From positions 124,001-188,000 of the forward strand of contig NZ_CAKOET010000003.1 in NCBI RefSeq assembly GCF_933208495.1: a DNA stretch of 64,000 nucleotides, read 5' to 3'. The first letter of the stretch is position 1. Each line of letters opens with the position of its first letter. Shown here in pieces: positions 16,497 through 25,604 of the stretch. This stretch comes from Convivina praedatoris. Lineage in GTDB: Bacteria > Bacillota > Bacilli > Lactobacillales > Lactobacillaceae. The notes below the pieces were generated by a model that was not told where the DNA came from, did no database searches, and worked only from the letters and a program-made list of their open reading frames with translations. Both the position numbers and the translations under genes were made by a program.

Positions 16497-16769
16497 TAAA
16501 CAAAAGCAAAAATAAGAGCTGTCGCATGGATGAATCTTTAGCGAGTATTGGGTTGGTGGAACAATACGATTTTTCATGGTTTGGCAATCACTCTTTAGCA
16601 AGTGCACTGAATTAAGTAAGCGCACTCGGCTGCAACCGTTACCCTGCCAGCGTATCGCTTTATGCCGTACGTGAAGACCTTACGAGTAATAGTGAGGTAA
16701 AATAAGGTGGTACCGCGCGTTAGCGCCCTTATCTTTTCTACTTATGTAGAGGGGATGGGGCGCTTTTTG
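16497..16769 (+). promoter_or_regulatory. T-box leader, probable tRNA-Ile specifier
   Basis: The conserved T-box sequence AAGGTGGTACCGCG lies at 16704-16717, followed by a terminator with AGCGCCC/GGGGCGCT arms and T5 (16721-16769). Stem I can be drawn with basal pair TAAGAG/CTCTTTA, a middle helix CATGGATGAATC/GATTTTTCATG and a distal stem GTATTG/CAATAC. The remaining loop ends GGCA-ATC-AC, placing ATC (16587-16589) as specifier by analogy with the Trp T-box in this window. The UGGU bulge predicts a tRNA with A73, true for tRNA-Ile. The T-box call is strong; the Ile assignment is moderate. Confidence 0.8.
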
Positions 16770-16803
16770 TTTATAAAAATAAATATGAGAATGGGGTAGG
16801 ATT

Positions 16804-17598
16804 ATGGCTCAAACACAATTAACAGCAAATGAAGAAAAATTGGCTCAGGCCCTGTATCAGGCCTATACCAGTCAAGTAGCTTTGGATATGGCTGAATGGG
16901 AAGACTTGGTGCATGATGATGAAACTGCATACCGTGTACAGGCGCGTTTAATGGATTTAAAAGGCCAGGCAGTTGGTGGCTATAAGGTTAGTTTAACAAG
17001 CCAACAAACGCAAGATATGTTTGATTCCAAGGAGCCACTCTTTGGTGCCCAAGTATTTCAGCACTTTGTCGCTTCTCCTGCTACACTTTCTTTAAAAGAT
17101 GATTTAATGGATCCCTTGGCTGAAGTTGAACTAGTTTTTAAGGCTAAGGAAACTCTCTCTCCTAGCGATAGTTTAGCCGAATTAGCTCAAAAAACCACCG
17201 TGGCTCCTGGAATTGAGGTGCCAGACGCCCGCTTTAAAGAATGGTTTCCGTCGCTGTCCAAATATTTGGTAATGGCGGATGCAGCCGTGGGAGGTTATGT
17301 TGTTTATGGCACAGAATGCGATACAACAGATTTGAGCATGACCAATTTAACTGAAGTAACTACAACCCTCTATCATGATGGACAAGAGGTAGCCCAAGGT
17401 AATTCAGCCGAAGTATTGGGTAATCCTTTGAATTCTTTACAATGGCTAGTTAAAAAACTAGCCTCGCAAGGAAAGGAACTCACCGCAGGACAGCGTGTTT
17501 CATCAGGAACCTTCCTTTTGCCTCCACATCTAACTGTTGGAGAATGGCGTGCCAGTTTTGATCATGGATTTACGGATGTGAAATTAACAGTTGAATGA
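16804..17598 (+). CDS. 2-keto-4-pentenoate hydratase-like protein (FAH superfamily)
   Basis: A 264-residue member of the hydratase/decarboxylase branch of the fumarylacetoacetate hydrolase fold (MhpD/HpaH type), normally metal-dependent and acting on 2-oxo-alkenoates. Family features: GGYKVSLTSQ near residue 57, LAEVELVFKAKE (metal-ligand glutamates) and APGIEVPDARF. The usual aromatic meta-cleavage partners are absent. It is monocistronic, between a T-box leader and a strong terminator, so expression follows charging of a tRNA, probably tRNA-Ile. The real substrate is therefore unknown and may be a 2-oxo acid connected to amino acid metabolism. The ATG has GGGGTAGG upstream. Confidence 0.78.
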   Translation: MAQTQLTANEEKLAQALYQAYTSQVALDMAEWEDLVHDDETAYRVQARLMDLKGQAVGGYKVSLTSQQTQDMFDSKEPLFGAQVFQHFVASPATLSLKDDLMDPLAEVELVFKAKETLSPSDSLAELAQKTTVAPGIEVPDARFKEWFPSLSKYLVMADAAVGGYVVYGTECDTTDLSMTNLTEVTTTLYHDGQEVAQGNSAEVLGNPLNSLQWLVKKLASQGKELTAGQRVSSGTFLLPPHLTVGEWRASFDHGFTDVKLTVE

Positions 17599-17610
17599 TT
17601 TTGAGCTAGG

Positions 17611-17645
17611 AATTAGCATTTCATTTTATGAAATGCTAATTTTTT
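17611..17645 (+). terminator. terminator of the hydratase gene
   Basis: AATTAGCATTTCAT/ATGAAATGCTAATT stem followed by TTTT. Confidence 0.85.
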
Positions 17646-17718
17646 ATGACGGTTTGCTCGCAAAAATAAAATAAAATTTCTCATATTAGTAAATTTTTTT
17701 TAAATATGTCAAAAAATC

Positions 17719-17727
17719 TGGTAGAAT
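17719..17727 (+). promoter_or_regulatory. possible extended -10 promoter of adhesin gene
   Basis: TG (17719-17720) then G and TAGAAT (17722-17727). The -35 region is weak (TTTAAA). Confidence 0.4.
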
Positions 17728-17801
17728 ATGGAGAAGTAGATGGGAAATCTTAACAAAAAGTTAACAATTAGTTATTTCTTCTTACATAAAAAGGAGCGAC
17801 A

Positions 17802-20800
17802 ATGGGAAAATATATGAAGCATACCAGTCAACCAGTAGTTGACGGTCTTAATACTAAAACTAAGTTTGCTCTAGGGTTACTTTCAGTTACGGGTGTTACA
17901 GGGATTGGCCTATTTGGACAGAATCAAATCGCCTCAGCCGATAACCTAACATCCACAGCTGTAAATAATCAGGCGCAAAATATTGGTACTACGTCAACGC
18001 AAGCTAGCCAAGCAACTAAGCAGAATGAAAAAAGTAAGGTTGCAAGTCCTAATTTGGATCAAGCGGTTAAAAATGCACAAGATGCTGGTTTGAAAACACA
18101 GGAAGTAGCTGGGAATAACTATCCTGGTCGAATAGATGATTATAGTAATTTGGTCAATCAGGCCAACGCTGATTATCAAAAGCAGGTTGATACGATTAAT
18201 CAACAGATTAATCAAAAGCAGCAGAATCTTGCTGACCAAAAAGCAGCCCAGCAATCGAATGGCGATGTACAAGATGCAGCACAGACAGCTCAAAAGTCTG
18301 GTGTAAATGTTATCAAGGATACCAACCAATCAGTGAAAAATTTGGTGGATGTGCAAAAGGATAATGCCGAACAAGTTAAGCAAATTAAAGAGACTACGGC
18401 ACAGCAAGAACAGCAAAATCAAACTACTAGTCAGCTAAAAGAAGGTGTGACTAGGGCCAATGCTGATGTTGAAAAGGCGGCTAATGATGCTAAAAATGCT
18501 GGTGTTATTTTGAAAACGACTGATAACAAAAAAGACTTTACCTTGGCCGAATTACAGGCTGATAAAGAACAGCAACTTAACCAACTAAAAACTGCTCAGG
18601 AAAAGCAACTTGCTGCTCAAAAAGAGTACGAAATAGCTTTGGAGAAGGTTAACGCTACTAATCAAGCTAATGCTGCTGCTTATGCCAAGGCCCAAGCAGC
18701 TTACTTGGCTGCCAAGCAAAAGAATGCTGAGCTGAAGTCCGCTTATGAAAAAGCTGTAGTTGATTATGATACTAAAAAGTCTGAGCTAGTTTCTAAGACG
18801 CATGAAAAAGGCTACGCCAGCGAATTGTTGATGCAGGCACTGCACTTAGGATCAGAAGAAAATGCTAAGTCTGATTTAACTTATACGGGTAAGGTAACAA
18901 GGCCAATTGACAGTGATGCACCCAATGGACAAAAAGGCTATTATAAGACCCAATTAACCAAAGGGGATACTATTACTGTTTCCTATACCAATCTATCTAA
19001 CTCAAGTTATCGTGATCAAAAGATTAGTAAAATTGTTCGTACTTTTACCTATGGTGATAACGTCAATCAAGAGCCGATTGAAATGTATATCGGTAAAAAT
19101 CCGGTCCTGAATGTTTGGTATAACAGCTCGATTAACCATTCAAAACCGGGTAATGAAGTTTCGGGTGATTACAAGCGCCAAATTATTGAAACTGAAACTT
19201 TTTTTGATCAGGATGGTAAGCAGATTACCTTTGATAAGGATGCGATTATTACTGTCGGCTCTTTGAATAACTGGAGTGAAAATGCTGATAAAGCTCACAT
19301 CGAAAAGGTTCGGATTGAAAATGCTCGTTTCATTCCAATCACAGGTGGTAGCATTAGCGACCAAGGTTCTGGATGGGCTTTTGCTAGCAAGGATAATAGT
19401 ACTCAGGATACTCGTTGGGATGATATTTCCAGTAAGGATTTCTATGTTGGATCTTCAATTTACCAGTTAAATTCTGGTGCAACGGAGATTAAGTCTATTT
19501 TAGAAACTGATTCTGGTTCCAAGGATACTAACATCTTTACTTGGGCTCAAAGTAGTACTTTCGTACCAGTCGGGACCTTACCACAAGAGCCAGTTGAGCC
19601 AACCTATGTAGATGTACCTAAAGATGAACCAAAGGTTCCTGAAAAGGTAGCGGAACCGGTTAAGCCAACTGCTGTTCAAAGTGAATATCACCTTTATGAT
19701 CAAGCTGCGGCTAAAGATCCTTTGACTGTTCATTATCATCAAAATGATTTAGTTAATAAAGAAGATCCAACGGTAGACTATCACTACAATACAGTTGAAA
19801 TTAAGGATACTGGCTCTGAATCAGCTTCCGTGTCATCTTCAACTTCCAAGTCGGAAAGTACTGTTCATTCTGAGTCTACTAAGCAGTCTATTTCAAATTC
19901 AACTTCAATATCTACTAATCACTCATTATCTGATTCGATAAGCACAGTTACCTCTGAATCAACTTCTAAGAACCAATCAACTAGTAGTTCTCAGAGTACT
20001 TCGACTGTTACTTCAATGTCTCAATCAAAGTCAACTCATGATTCGATTTCTAATGAGGGATCTAACTCGGCCTCGAAGAGTAATTCGATGTCGACTTCAA
20101 CAAATATTTCAACCTCTAATTCAGTTTCGAGCCATGAATCAACTTCTGAGTCAGAATACAAGTCAATTTCAACTTCGACGCAACAGTCAATTTCTGGTTC
20201 AGTATCGACGCATGTTTCAATTTCGGATTCAACTTCAATCAGACATTCAACTTCAGCGTCACAGAGTGGTTCGATCTCAGCTTCGACATCAAACTCGATT
20301 TCTAATGATCAATCTAAGTCGGTTTCAACCAGTGGTTCGACTTCAGCTTCAATTTCGAATTCGATTTCTAGCGACCAGTCGAAATCTGCTTCAATTAGTG
20401 GATCAACATCGATTTCGACGCATGTTTCAACATCAAATTCGATTTCCAACAATCAATCTAAGTCGGCTTCAACCAGTGGTTCGATTTCAGCTTCAACATC
20501 AAACTCAACATCGAGCGACCAATCAAATACAGTTTCTCAAAGTAATTCGATATCAACATCAAATTATCCATCTACTTCAACGCAACAGTCGATTTCTGGT
20601 TCGATGCTCCATTCATTGTCTGATTCTTTGTCAACGTCTAATTCACAGATTCGCTCAGAATCAAATACAAATACAAATGGATCTACTTCAGAAAGTACGA
20701 TTGCTCCTAAGCCTATTTGGGATAACTTTGTACCAGTTGAACCAAAGCAGACTAGCACAGCAAAACGAACTACGGCTACTACTTTGCCAAAGACTGGTGA

Positions 20801-20909
20801 GAATACTAAGTCGAGTCAATCACACAGTGCGGACGTAGCCTTCTTCTTGGGCCTTAGTGCTGGTGTTGGCGCACTTGGTTTGATGGGTCGCCGTCGTAAA
20901 GATCAATAA
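17802..20909 (+). CDS. LPKTG-anchored serine-rich adhesin with antigen I/II-like domains
   Basis: A 1035-residue cell-wall protein. Residues 1-47 are a signal peptide (hydrophobic FALGLLSVTGVTGIGLFG, ending ASA). Residues ~80-330 are helical Ala/Gln/Lys-rich coiled coil with three copies of an A-x2-A-[KQ]-x-[AS]-G-[VL] repeat, as in the N-terminal region of streptococcal antigen I/II. Residues ~350-590 resemble the GbpC/SpaP V-domain (YTGKVTRPID, DTITVSYTNLSNSSY, ISKIVRTFTY). A proline-rich linker follows, then a Ser-rich repeat (~671-965), LPKTGE at 995-1000, a hydrophobic helix and RRRKDQ. Sortase A should anchor it; ligand binding is inferred. No dedicated SecA2/glycosylation genes are nearby. 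AAGGAG precedes the ATG. Confidence 0.9.
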   Translation: MGKYMKHTSQPVVDGLNTKTKFALGLLSVTGVTGIGLFGQNQIASADNLTSTAVNNQAQNIGTTSTQASQATKQNEKSKVASPNLDQAVKNAQDAGLKTQEVAGNNYPGRIDDYSNLVNQANADYQKQVDTINQQINQKQQNLADQKAAQQSNGDVQDAAQTAQKSGVNVIKDTNQSVKNLVDVQKDNAEQVKQIKETTAQQEQQNQTTSQLKEGVTRANADVEKAANDAKNAGVILKTTDNKKDFTLAELQADKEQQLNQLKTAQEKQLAAQKEYEIALEKVNATNQANAAAYAKAQAAYLAAKQKNAELKSAYEKAVVDYDTKKSELVSKTHEKGYASELLMQALHLGSEENAKSDLTYTGKVTRPIDSDAPNGQKGYYKTQLTKGDTITVSYTNLSNSSYRDQKISKIVRTFTYGDNVNQEPIEMYIGKNPVLNVWYNSSINHSKPGNEVSGDYKRQIIETETFFDQDGKQITFDKDAIITVGSLNNWSENADKAHIEKVRIENARFIPITGGSISDQGSGWAFASKDNSTQDTRWDDISSKDFYVGSSIYQLNSGATEIKSILETDSGSKDTNIFTWAQSSTFVPVGTLPQEPVEPTYVDVPKDEPKVPEKVAEPVKPTAVQSEYHLYDQAAAKDPLTVHYHQNDLVNKEDPTVDYHYNTVEIKDTGSESASVSSSTSKSESTVHSESTKQSISNSTSISTNHSLSDSISTVTSESTSKNQSTSSSQSTSTVTSMSQSKSTHDSISNEGSNSASKSNSMSTSTNISTSNSVSSHESTSESEYKSISTSTQQSISGSVSTHVSISDSTSIRHSTSASQSGSISASTSNSISNDQSKSVSTSGSTSASISNSISSDQSKSASISGSTSISTHVSTSNSISNNQSKSASTSGSISASTSNSTSSDQSNTVSQSNSISTSNYPSTSTQQSISGSMLHSLSDSLSTSNSQIRSESNTNTNGSTSESTIAPKPIWDNFVPVEPKQTSTAKRTTATTLPKTGENTKSSQSHSADVAFFLGLSAGVGALGLMGRRRKDQ
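19812..20700 (+). repeat. serine-rich repeat tract
   Basis: Codes for roughly 295 residues dominated by Ser with Thr, Asn, Gln, Lys and Ile, in short S-x-S units. Larger units containing SISNDQSKS/SISSDQSKS and STSGS recur between about 20270 and 20560. Serine codons TCA, TCT, TCG, AGT and AGC are mixed, so the DNA repeats are imperfect. Confidence 0.85.
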
Positions 20910-20923
20910 ATTATTAAAACGTA

Positions 20924-20952
20924 TTGACAAAGCATTAAATAAAAATTAGAAT
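20924..20952 (+). promoter_or_regulatory. trp operon promoter
   Basis: TTGACA (20924-20929), 17 bases, TAGAAT (20947-20952), 15 bases after the adhesin stop. Confidence 0.78.
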
Positions 20953-20964
20953 ATAGCTAATTTA

Positions 20965-21240
20965 ATCGTCCAATAAACCGATGAGATGGAGATCAAACCA
21001 GTTGTGCACGCAAAGGGAGCCCGGGATACTGAGAGCTGGGACGAACGCAAATTGGCAAATGGACCATCGAGGGTCTGCTGAAAGCATTATTGCAAGTAGG
21101 TTAGAACGTTACGACATACGTCAGTTGTCAGGCCTGTGTTAGCAGGCTGTGGAGAGTGGTTATCGAAAGGTAGCTGAAAACAGGTGGCACCGCGGGAAAA
21201 CCGTCCTGATTTTGTGAAAGCAATTTCTGGGCGGTTTTTT
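20965..21240 (+). promoter_or_regulatory. T-box leader, tRNA-Trp specifier
   Basis: T-box motif CAGGTGGCACCGCGGG at 21181-21196. The terminator AACCGTCC/GGGCGGTT with T6 ends near 21240. Stem I: basal GATG/CATC, middle CCAGTT/AATTGG, distal CCCGG/CTGGG with GGATAC and GAGAG loop motifs. The specifier loop then reads CAAA-TGG-AC, giving TGG (21060-21062). The UGGC bulge predicts G73, which fits tRNA-Trp. It controls the trp operon. Confidence 0.92.
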
Positions 21241-21267
21241 GTGTATATGTAAAAGTGAGGAAAACTT

Positions 21268-22458
21268 ATGACAAATGATCAACGTTACTTTGGCCAATAT
21301 GGTGGTCAGTTTATTCCAGAGTTACTAATGCCGGCAGTTAACGAAGTGGCGGAAGCTTTTCATCACTATCGTCAGGATCCAGATTTTCAATCTGAACTTA
21401 AAGATTTATTGATTAATTATGCCAATCGTCCTTCCCTGCTTTATCATGCTAAGAATATGTCCAAGGACCTAGGTGGGGCACAGATTTACCTTAAACGTGA
21501 AGATTTAAACCATACCGGTGCTCATAAGATTAACAATGTCTTGGGGCAGGCTCTGATTGCTAAAAAAATGGGGAAGACCCGTCTGATTGCCGAAACGGGT
21601 GCTGGTCAACACGGGGTCGCCACAGCGACGGCGGCTGCTCTCTTTGATATGGAATGTGAGATTTTCATGGGGAAGGAAGATACTGATCGTCAGGCCTTAA
21701 ATGTTTATCGAATGGAACTGTTGGGTGCTAAGGTTAACGCCGTCACAACCGGTACACAGGTTCTAAAAGATGCCGTAAATGCGACTTTCCAGGATTGGAC
21801 TCAGCGAATTGATGACACTTTTTATGTTTTAGGATCAGCAGTTGGCCCTTATCCATTTCCTGAAATGGTGAAATATTTCCAGTCAGTCATTAGTGAAGAG
21901 GCTCGTCAGCAGTTCTTAGATCAAACTGGTCGTTTGCCAGATGCGGTCTTGGCCTGTGTTGGTGGTGGCTCCAATGCAATTGGTTCCTTCGCTAACTTTG
22001 TCGATGATCCCGAAGTGCAGTTGATTGGGGTCGAAGCTGCTGGTAAAGGGGTTGATACCGACCAAACTGCGGCCACGATGGCCCGAGGTTCGATTGGTAT
22101 TTTCCATGGGATGAAGTCAGAATTCTTACAGTCATCTGATGGACAAATTGACCCAGTTTATAGTATTTCTGCCGGCCTAGATTATCCAGGAATTGGCCCA
22201 GAACACGCATACCTGCGGGATATTGATCGCGCCCAGTATGTACCGGCTACTGATGATGAGGCCGTGGAAGCCTTTGAGTATATTGCCAAACAAGAAGGAA
22301 TTATCGCTGCTATTGAAAGTTCCCATGCCTTGGCCTATGCCATGAAATTAGCGCCAACTATGCGCCCTGATCAACAGATTATGGTGACCTTGAGTGGTCG
22401 TGGGGATAAAGATGTTGCTGCCATTGCCCGCTACAAAGGAGTTGATTTACATGAGTAA
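21268..22458 (+). CDS. trpB: tryptophan synthase beta subunit
   Basis: PLP enzyme condensing indole with serine. It is 396 residues. Signatures: [12 protein letters not shown] at the N-terminus, the PLP-lysine motif [15 protein letters not shown] (about residues 81-95), ETGAGQHG and GGGSNAIG. It is the first gene of the operon, directly after the Trp T-box, whereas trpE usually leads and trpB sits near the end. The 3' end overlaps trpD by 8 bases. Confidence 0.97.
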   Translation: MTNDQRYFGQYGGQFIPELLMPAVNEVAEAFHHYRQDPDFQSELKDLLINYANRPSLLYHAKNMSKDLGGAQIYLKREDLNHTGAHKINNVLGQALIAKKMGKTRLIAETGAGQHGVATATAAALFDMECEIFMGKEDTDRQALNVYRMELLGAKVNAVTTGTQVLKDAVNATFQDWTQRIDDTFYVLGSAVGPYPFPEMVKYFQSVISEEARQQFLDQTGRLPDAVLACVGGGSNAIGSFANFVDDPEVQLIGVEAAGKGVDTDQTAATMARGSIGIFHGMKSEFLQSSDGQIDPVYSISAGLDYPGIGPEHAYLRDIDRAQYVPATDDEAVEAFEYIAKQEGIIAAIESSHALAYAMKLAPTMRPDQQIMVTLSGRGDKDVAAIARYKGVDLHE

Positions 22459-23470
22459 AATGCAAGCTGCTTTAAAAACTTTATCGCTGCGACAAGATTT
22501 GAGTGCTCAAATGGCTCAAGCAGTTATGAACGAAATTATGTCGGGGCAGGCTTCAGACATTGAAATTGCTGCTTATTTAATGGGCTTGGCAGTGAAAAAT
22601 GAATCGATTCCAGAAATAACTGGTTCAGCTCAGGCTATGATTGACCATAGTATTAAAATTCCAGCTGAACTACAGGCTATGGATATTGTCGGCACTGGCG
22701 GTGATATGTCTAACACATTTAACATTTCGACAACGGCCAGCTTTATCGTTTCGGCTGCAGGAGTCCCAGTGGTTAAGCATGGAAACCGGGCAGCGAGTTC
22801 TAAGTCGGGGACAGCTGATGCCCTAGAAGCATTGGGCATTAATATTGACCTCAATCCCGAGCAGGCTACTCAGGTGCTTAAGGAAGTTGGTCAAACTTTC
22901 TTATTTGCCCGGACGTATCACCCAGCCATGAAATATGTTGCCCAGGTTCGTAAGGCGCTTGGTTTCCGAACGGTCTTTAATGTGTTAGGTCCTTTGGTTA
23001 ATCCTACTCGGCCTCAGAGCATGCTAATGGGTGTTTACTCTAAGCATCTTTTAGTGCCATTGGCTCATGTTTTAAATGAATTGGGTGTTAAAAATGCTAT
23101 TTTGGTCAACGGGCAAGACGGCTTAGACGAAGTTACCCTGACAACTAAAACCGATATGGCAATTTTGCGGAATGGTCAGGTTAGTGAAGCGGTTTTTGAT
23201 CCGACGGAATTTGGTTTTGAAACTTGTGATTTGACGGAATTGCAAGGGGGCGAGCCAGCCGATAATGCCCAGATTACTAATGCTATTTTGGCGGGCAAAT
23301 TAGCTGGCCCAAAGACTGACGTTGTCCTAATTAACGCTGCTATGGCCCTGTTAGCCGACCAAAAAGTAGCTAACTTTAAAGAAGGTTTGGCATTAGCTCA
23401 GGGCTTGCTCTACGATGGTTCGGCCTATCAGCAACTAGCTAAGCTACGCACGGCTACTAAGGAGGCTTGA
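22451..23470 (+). CDS. trpD: anthranilate phosphoribosyltransferase
   Basis: Transfers phosphoribose from PRPP to anthranilate. It is 339 residues from the ATG at 22451, chosen because it overlaps the trpB stop (ATGAGTAA) and gives the family length. Motifs: [18 protein letters not shown] (PRPP loop), [21 protein letters not shown], and [23 protein letters not shown]. trpC follows after 1 base. Confidence 0.96.
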   Translation: MSKMQAALKTLSLRQDLSAQMAQAVMNEIMSGQASDIEIAAYLMGLAVKNESIPEITGSAQAMIDHSIKIPAELQAMDIVGTGGDMSNTFNISTTASFIVSAAGVPVVKHGNRAASSKSGTADALEALGINIDLNPEQATQVLKEVGQTFLFARTYHPAMKYVAQVRKALGFRTVFNVLGPLVNPTRPQSMLMGVYSKHLLVPLAHVLNELGVKNAILVNGQDGLDEVTLTTKTDMAILRNGQVSEAVFDPTEFGFETCDLTELQGGEPADNAQITNAILAGKLAGPKTDVVLINAAMALLADQKVANFKEGLALAQGLLYDGSAYQQLAKLRTATKEA

Positions 23471-23471
23471 T

Positions 23472-24275
23472 ATGATTTTAGATGACCTAGTGGCCGCTAC
23501 TAAAAAAAATATGGCTCGGCGCCAAGATCAAGTATCCTTAGTTGATTTAAAGGCTCAGATCGAAAAAGCAGCCAATCAACTACCAGAGTTTGTGTTAAAT
23601 CAAAAGTTAGCGCAAGCACCGATTACGGTTATTGCTGAAATTAAGCAGGCTTCACCATCTAAAGGGCAAATTGTTCCTAGTGAAGCGTTTGATTATCAAC
23701 AAATTGCTCGTGATTACACGCAGGCCAAAGTGGACATGATTTCGGTCTTAACCGAAGAAGATTATTTTAAAGGATCCTTGGATATTTTAAAGGCGGTCGT
23801 GGCCACAACCAATGTTCCTATTTTGCGCAAGGACTTCACCATTGACCCGTACATGATTTATGAAGCTAAAGCAGCTGGTGCCAGTGCTATTTTGTTAATT
23901 GTGGCAATTTTATCGGATCAGCAGTTAACCGATTACCTGGCTTTGGCGCAAGAATTAGGATTATCAGCGATTGTCGAAGCCCATGACCAAGATGAAATTA
24001 AACGAGCTGTGCAAGCTGGGGCGGAAATTATTGGCGTGAATAATCGTAATTTGAAGGACTTTACGGTTGATTTTGGCAATACACAACGTCTCCGTGAAAA
24101 TATTCCAGCCAATATTGCTGTAATTTCTGAATCAGGGATTCAAAGTCGTAGTGATGTGTTGCAGTTAGAGCAAGCCGGGATTAACGGTATTTTAGTTGGT
24201 GAAACTTTTATGAAAGCGCCGGATAAAGTTGCTGAAATTAATCATTTACGAGGCTTTAGCCATGACCAAGATTAA
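23472..24275 (+). CDS. trpC: indole-3-glycerol-phosphate synthase
   Basis: TIM-barrel enzyme closing the indole ring. It is 267 residues. Motifs: VIAEIKQASPSKG, LTEEDYFKGSLDIL, LRKDFTIDPYMIYEAKAAGA, GVNNRNLKDF and ISESGIQSRSDV, with the catalytic Lys and Glu residues visible. It overlaps trpF by 14 bases. Confidence 0.97.
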   Translation: MILDDLVAATKKNMARRQDQVSLVDLKAQIEKAANQLPEFVLNQKLAQAPITVIAEIKQASPSKGQIVPSEAFDYQQIARDYTQAKVDMISVLTEEDYFKGSLDILKAVVATTNVPILRKDFTIDPYMIYEAKAAGASAILLIVAILSDQQLTDYLALAQELGLSAIVEAHDQDEIKRAVQAGAEIIGVNNRNLKDFTVDFGNTQRLRENIPANIAVISESGIQSRSDVLQLEQAGINGILVGETFMKAPDKVAEINHLRGFSHDQD

Positions 24276-24837
24276 GCTTTGTGGCAATTTTCGTTTGGCT
24301 GATGTGACTTATTTAAATCAAGTCCGACCTGATTTTGCTGGGATTATTTTGGCTCCCGGTTACCGGCGCAGTGTCAATCGTAACTTAGCACAAGCCATGC
24401 GACAGGACTTAGACCCAAAAATACCGTTAGTTGGGGTGTTTGTTAATCAAACTTTAGCTGAAATTTTAGCTTATCAAGGGATTATTCAGTATGTACAGTT
24501 GCATGGTCAAGAAGATGAACAATTGGTCGCTCAGCTACAAGCAGCCGGACTGCCAGTGATTCAAGTCATGCAACCAAGCCAACAGGTTACTACCCAAGCC
24601 GATTATCGTTTAGTTGATGCCGGTGCTGGTAGTGGTCAGAATTTTGATTGGCAATTATTAGAAGCCAGTCCAACGCCAACTATCTTGGCTGGTGGTTTGA
24701 ACGTTGATAATTTGGTTACAGCCATTGACCAAACGCAACCAGCTGTCGTTGATATATCTTCAGGAAGTGAAGTGGCTGGTCTCAAGGACTTAGCCACCAT
24801 GCAACGCTTAGTACAAATAGTAAGGGAGTTATCATGA
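24262..24837 (+). CDS. trpF: phosphoribosylanthranilate isomerase
   Basis: TIM-barrel isomerase, 191 residues from the ATG at 24262 (GAGG nine bases upstream). It starts TKIKLCGNFRLADV, with the catalytic Cys in KLCG. VQLHGQED and LAGGLNVDNL fit the family. The usual G-[LF] after KICG reads GNFR, a small variation. It overlaps trpC upstream and trpA downstream by 4 bases. Confidence 0.93.
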   Translation: MTKIKLCGNFRLADVTYLNQVRPDFAGIILAPGYRRSVNRNLAQAMRQDLDPKIPLVGVFVNQTLAEILAYQGIIQYVQLHGQEDEQLVAQLQAAGLPVIQVMQPSQQVTTQADYRLVDAGAGSGQNFDWQLLEASPTPTILAGGLNVDNLVTAIDQTQPAVVDISSGSEVAGLKDLATMQRLVQIVRELS

Positions 24838-25604
24838 AATCATTAACCCAAACATTACAAGACAAGGGCAACTTTATCGGCTTTACCGTCGTTGGGGACC
24901 CTGATTTTGACCATACCGTTGAGTACGTAGTGGATATGGCTCAAGCTGGTGCCGATGTGGTCGAGCTAGGCATTGCCTTTAGTGATCCCAGTGCCGATGG
25001 CCCAACCATTTTAAGCGCTGATCAACGAGCTTTAGATAATGGCTCAACGACTGCTAAAGTGTTTGAAACGGTAGCTAAAATTCGCCAAAAAACCGACGTA
25101 CCGCTAGTATTTTTAACTTATACCAATATTGTTTTTAAACACGGTTATGAAAAATTTTTGGCTCAAATGCAGGCTTTTGATGTGCAAGGAATTATTTTGC
25201 CGGATTTGCCATTGGAAGAGCAGGGCGAGTTCCTAGCTTTAGCTAAGCAGTATGAACGGGATTTGATTCAGTTAGTAACTAGTCAGTCGGGCGATCGTTT
25301 GCCAGCTATCTTGAAAAATGCCTCTGGTTTCGTATATGTAGTTTCTTCGCTAGGAATTACAGGTACGCGACAAAAACTTTCAAACGAAGCCAATCAATTA
25401 ATTGAGCAAATTCGCCAGTATAGTAATATTTCGGTGGCGGTCGGTTTTGGCATTAGTCAAGTTGAGCAAGCTCGTCAGTTCCCAGCGGCCAATGCCATCA
25501 TCGTTGGTTCAGCAATTGTTGATATCATCGCCCAGCATCCCCATGATGCCGGTCCTTATTTGACTGAATTCATTATCAAAATGAAAGAGGCTCAAAATGC
25601 GTAA
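24834..25604 (+). CDS. trpA: tryptophan synthase alpha subunit
   Basis: Cleaves indole-glycerol-phosphate to indole for TrpB. It is 256 residues. Motifs: VVELGIAFSDPSADGPTI with the catalytic Asp and Glu region, QGIILPDLPLEE, and VAVGFGISQ. The common PFSDP reads AFSDP here. It is separated from trpB by three genes, so the two subunits of the complex are not adjacent. It overlaps trpE by 8 bases. Confidence 0.95.
   Translation: MKSLTQTLQDKGNFIGFTVVGDPDFDHTVEYVVDMAQAGADVVELGIAFSDPSADGPTILSADQRALDNGSTTAKVFETVAKIRQKTDVPLVFLTYTNIVFKHGYEKFLAQMQAFDVQGIILPDLPLEEQGEFLALAKQYERDLIQLVTSQSGDRLPAILKNASGFVYVVSSLGITGTRQKLSNEANQLIEQIRQYSNISVAVGFGISQVEQARQFPAANAIIVGSAIVDIIAQHPHDAGPYLTEFIIKMKEAQNA

Noticed and set aside
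17994-18329. 111-codon minus-strand frame opposite the adhesin coiled coil
   Set aside because: Hydrophobic Leu/Ile-rich translation is the antisense image of Asn/Gln/Asp-rich codons; no start signal.
19812-20700. Repeat tract considered as CRISPR or satellite DNA
   Set aside because: Units are in-frame, imperfect and code for Ser-rich protein; there are no regular spacers.
20038-20838. 266-codon overlapping open frame inside the adhesin gene
   Set aside because: It is the +1 shadow of the serine-rich repeat (TCN/AGY repeats give long stop-free frames), Arg/Gln-rich and without a ribosome site.
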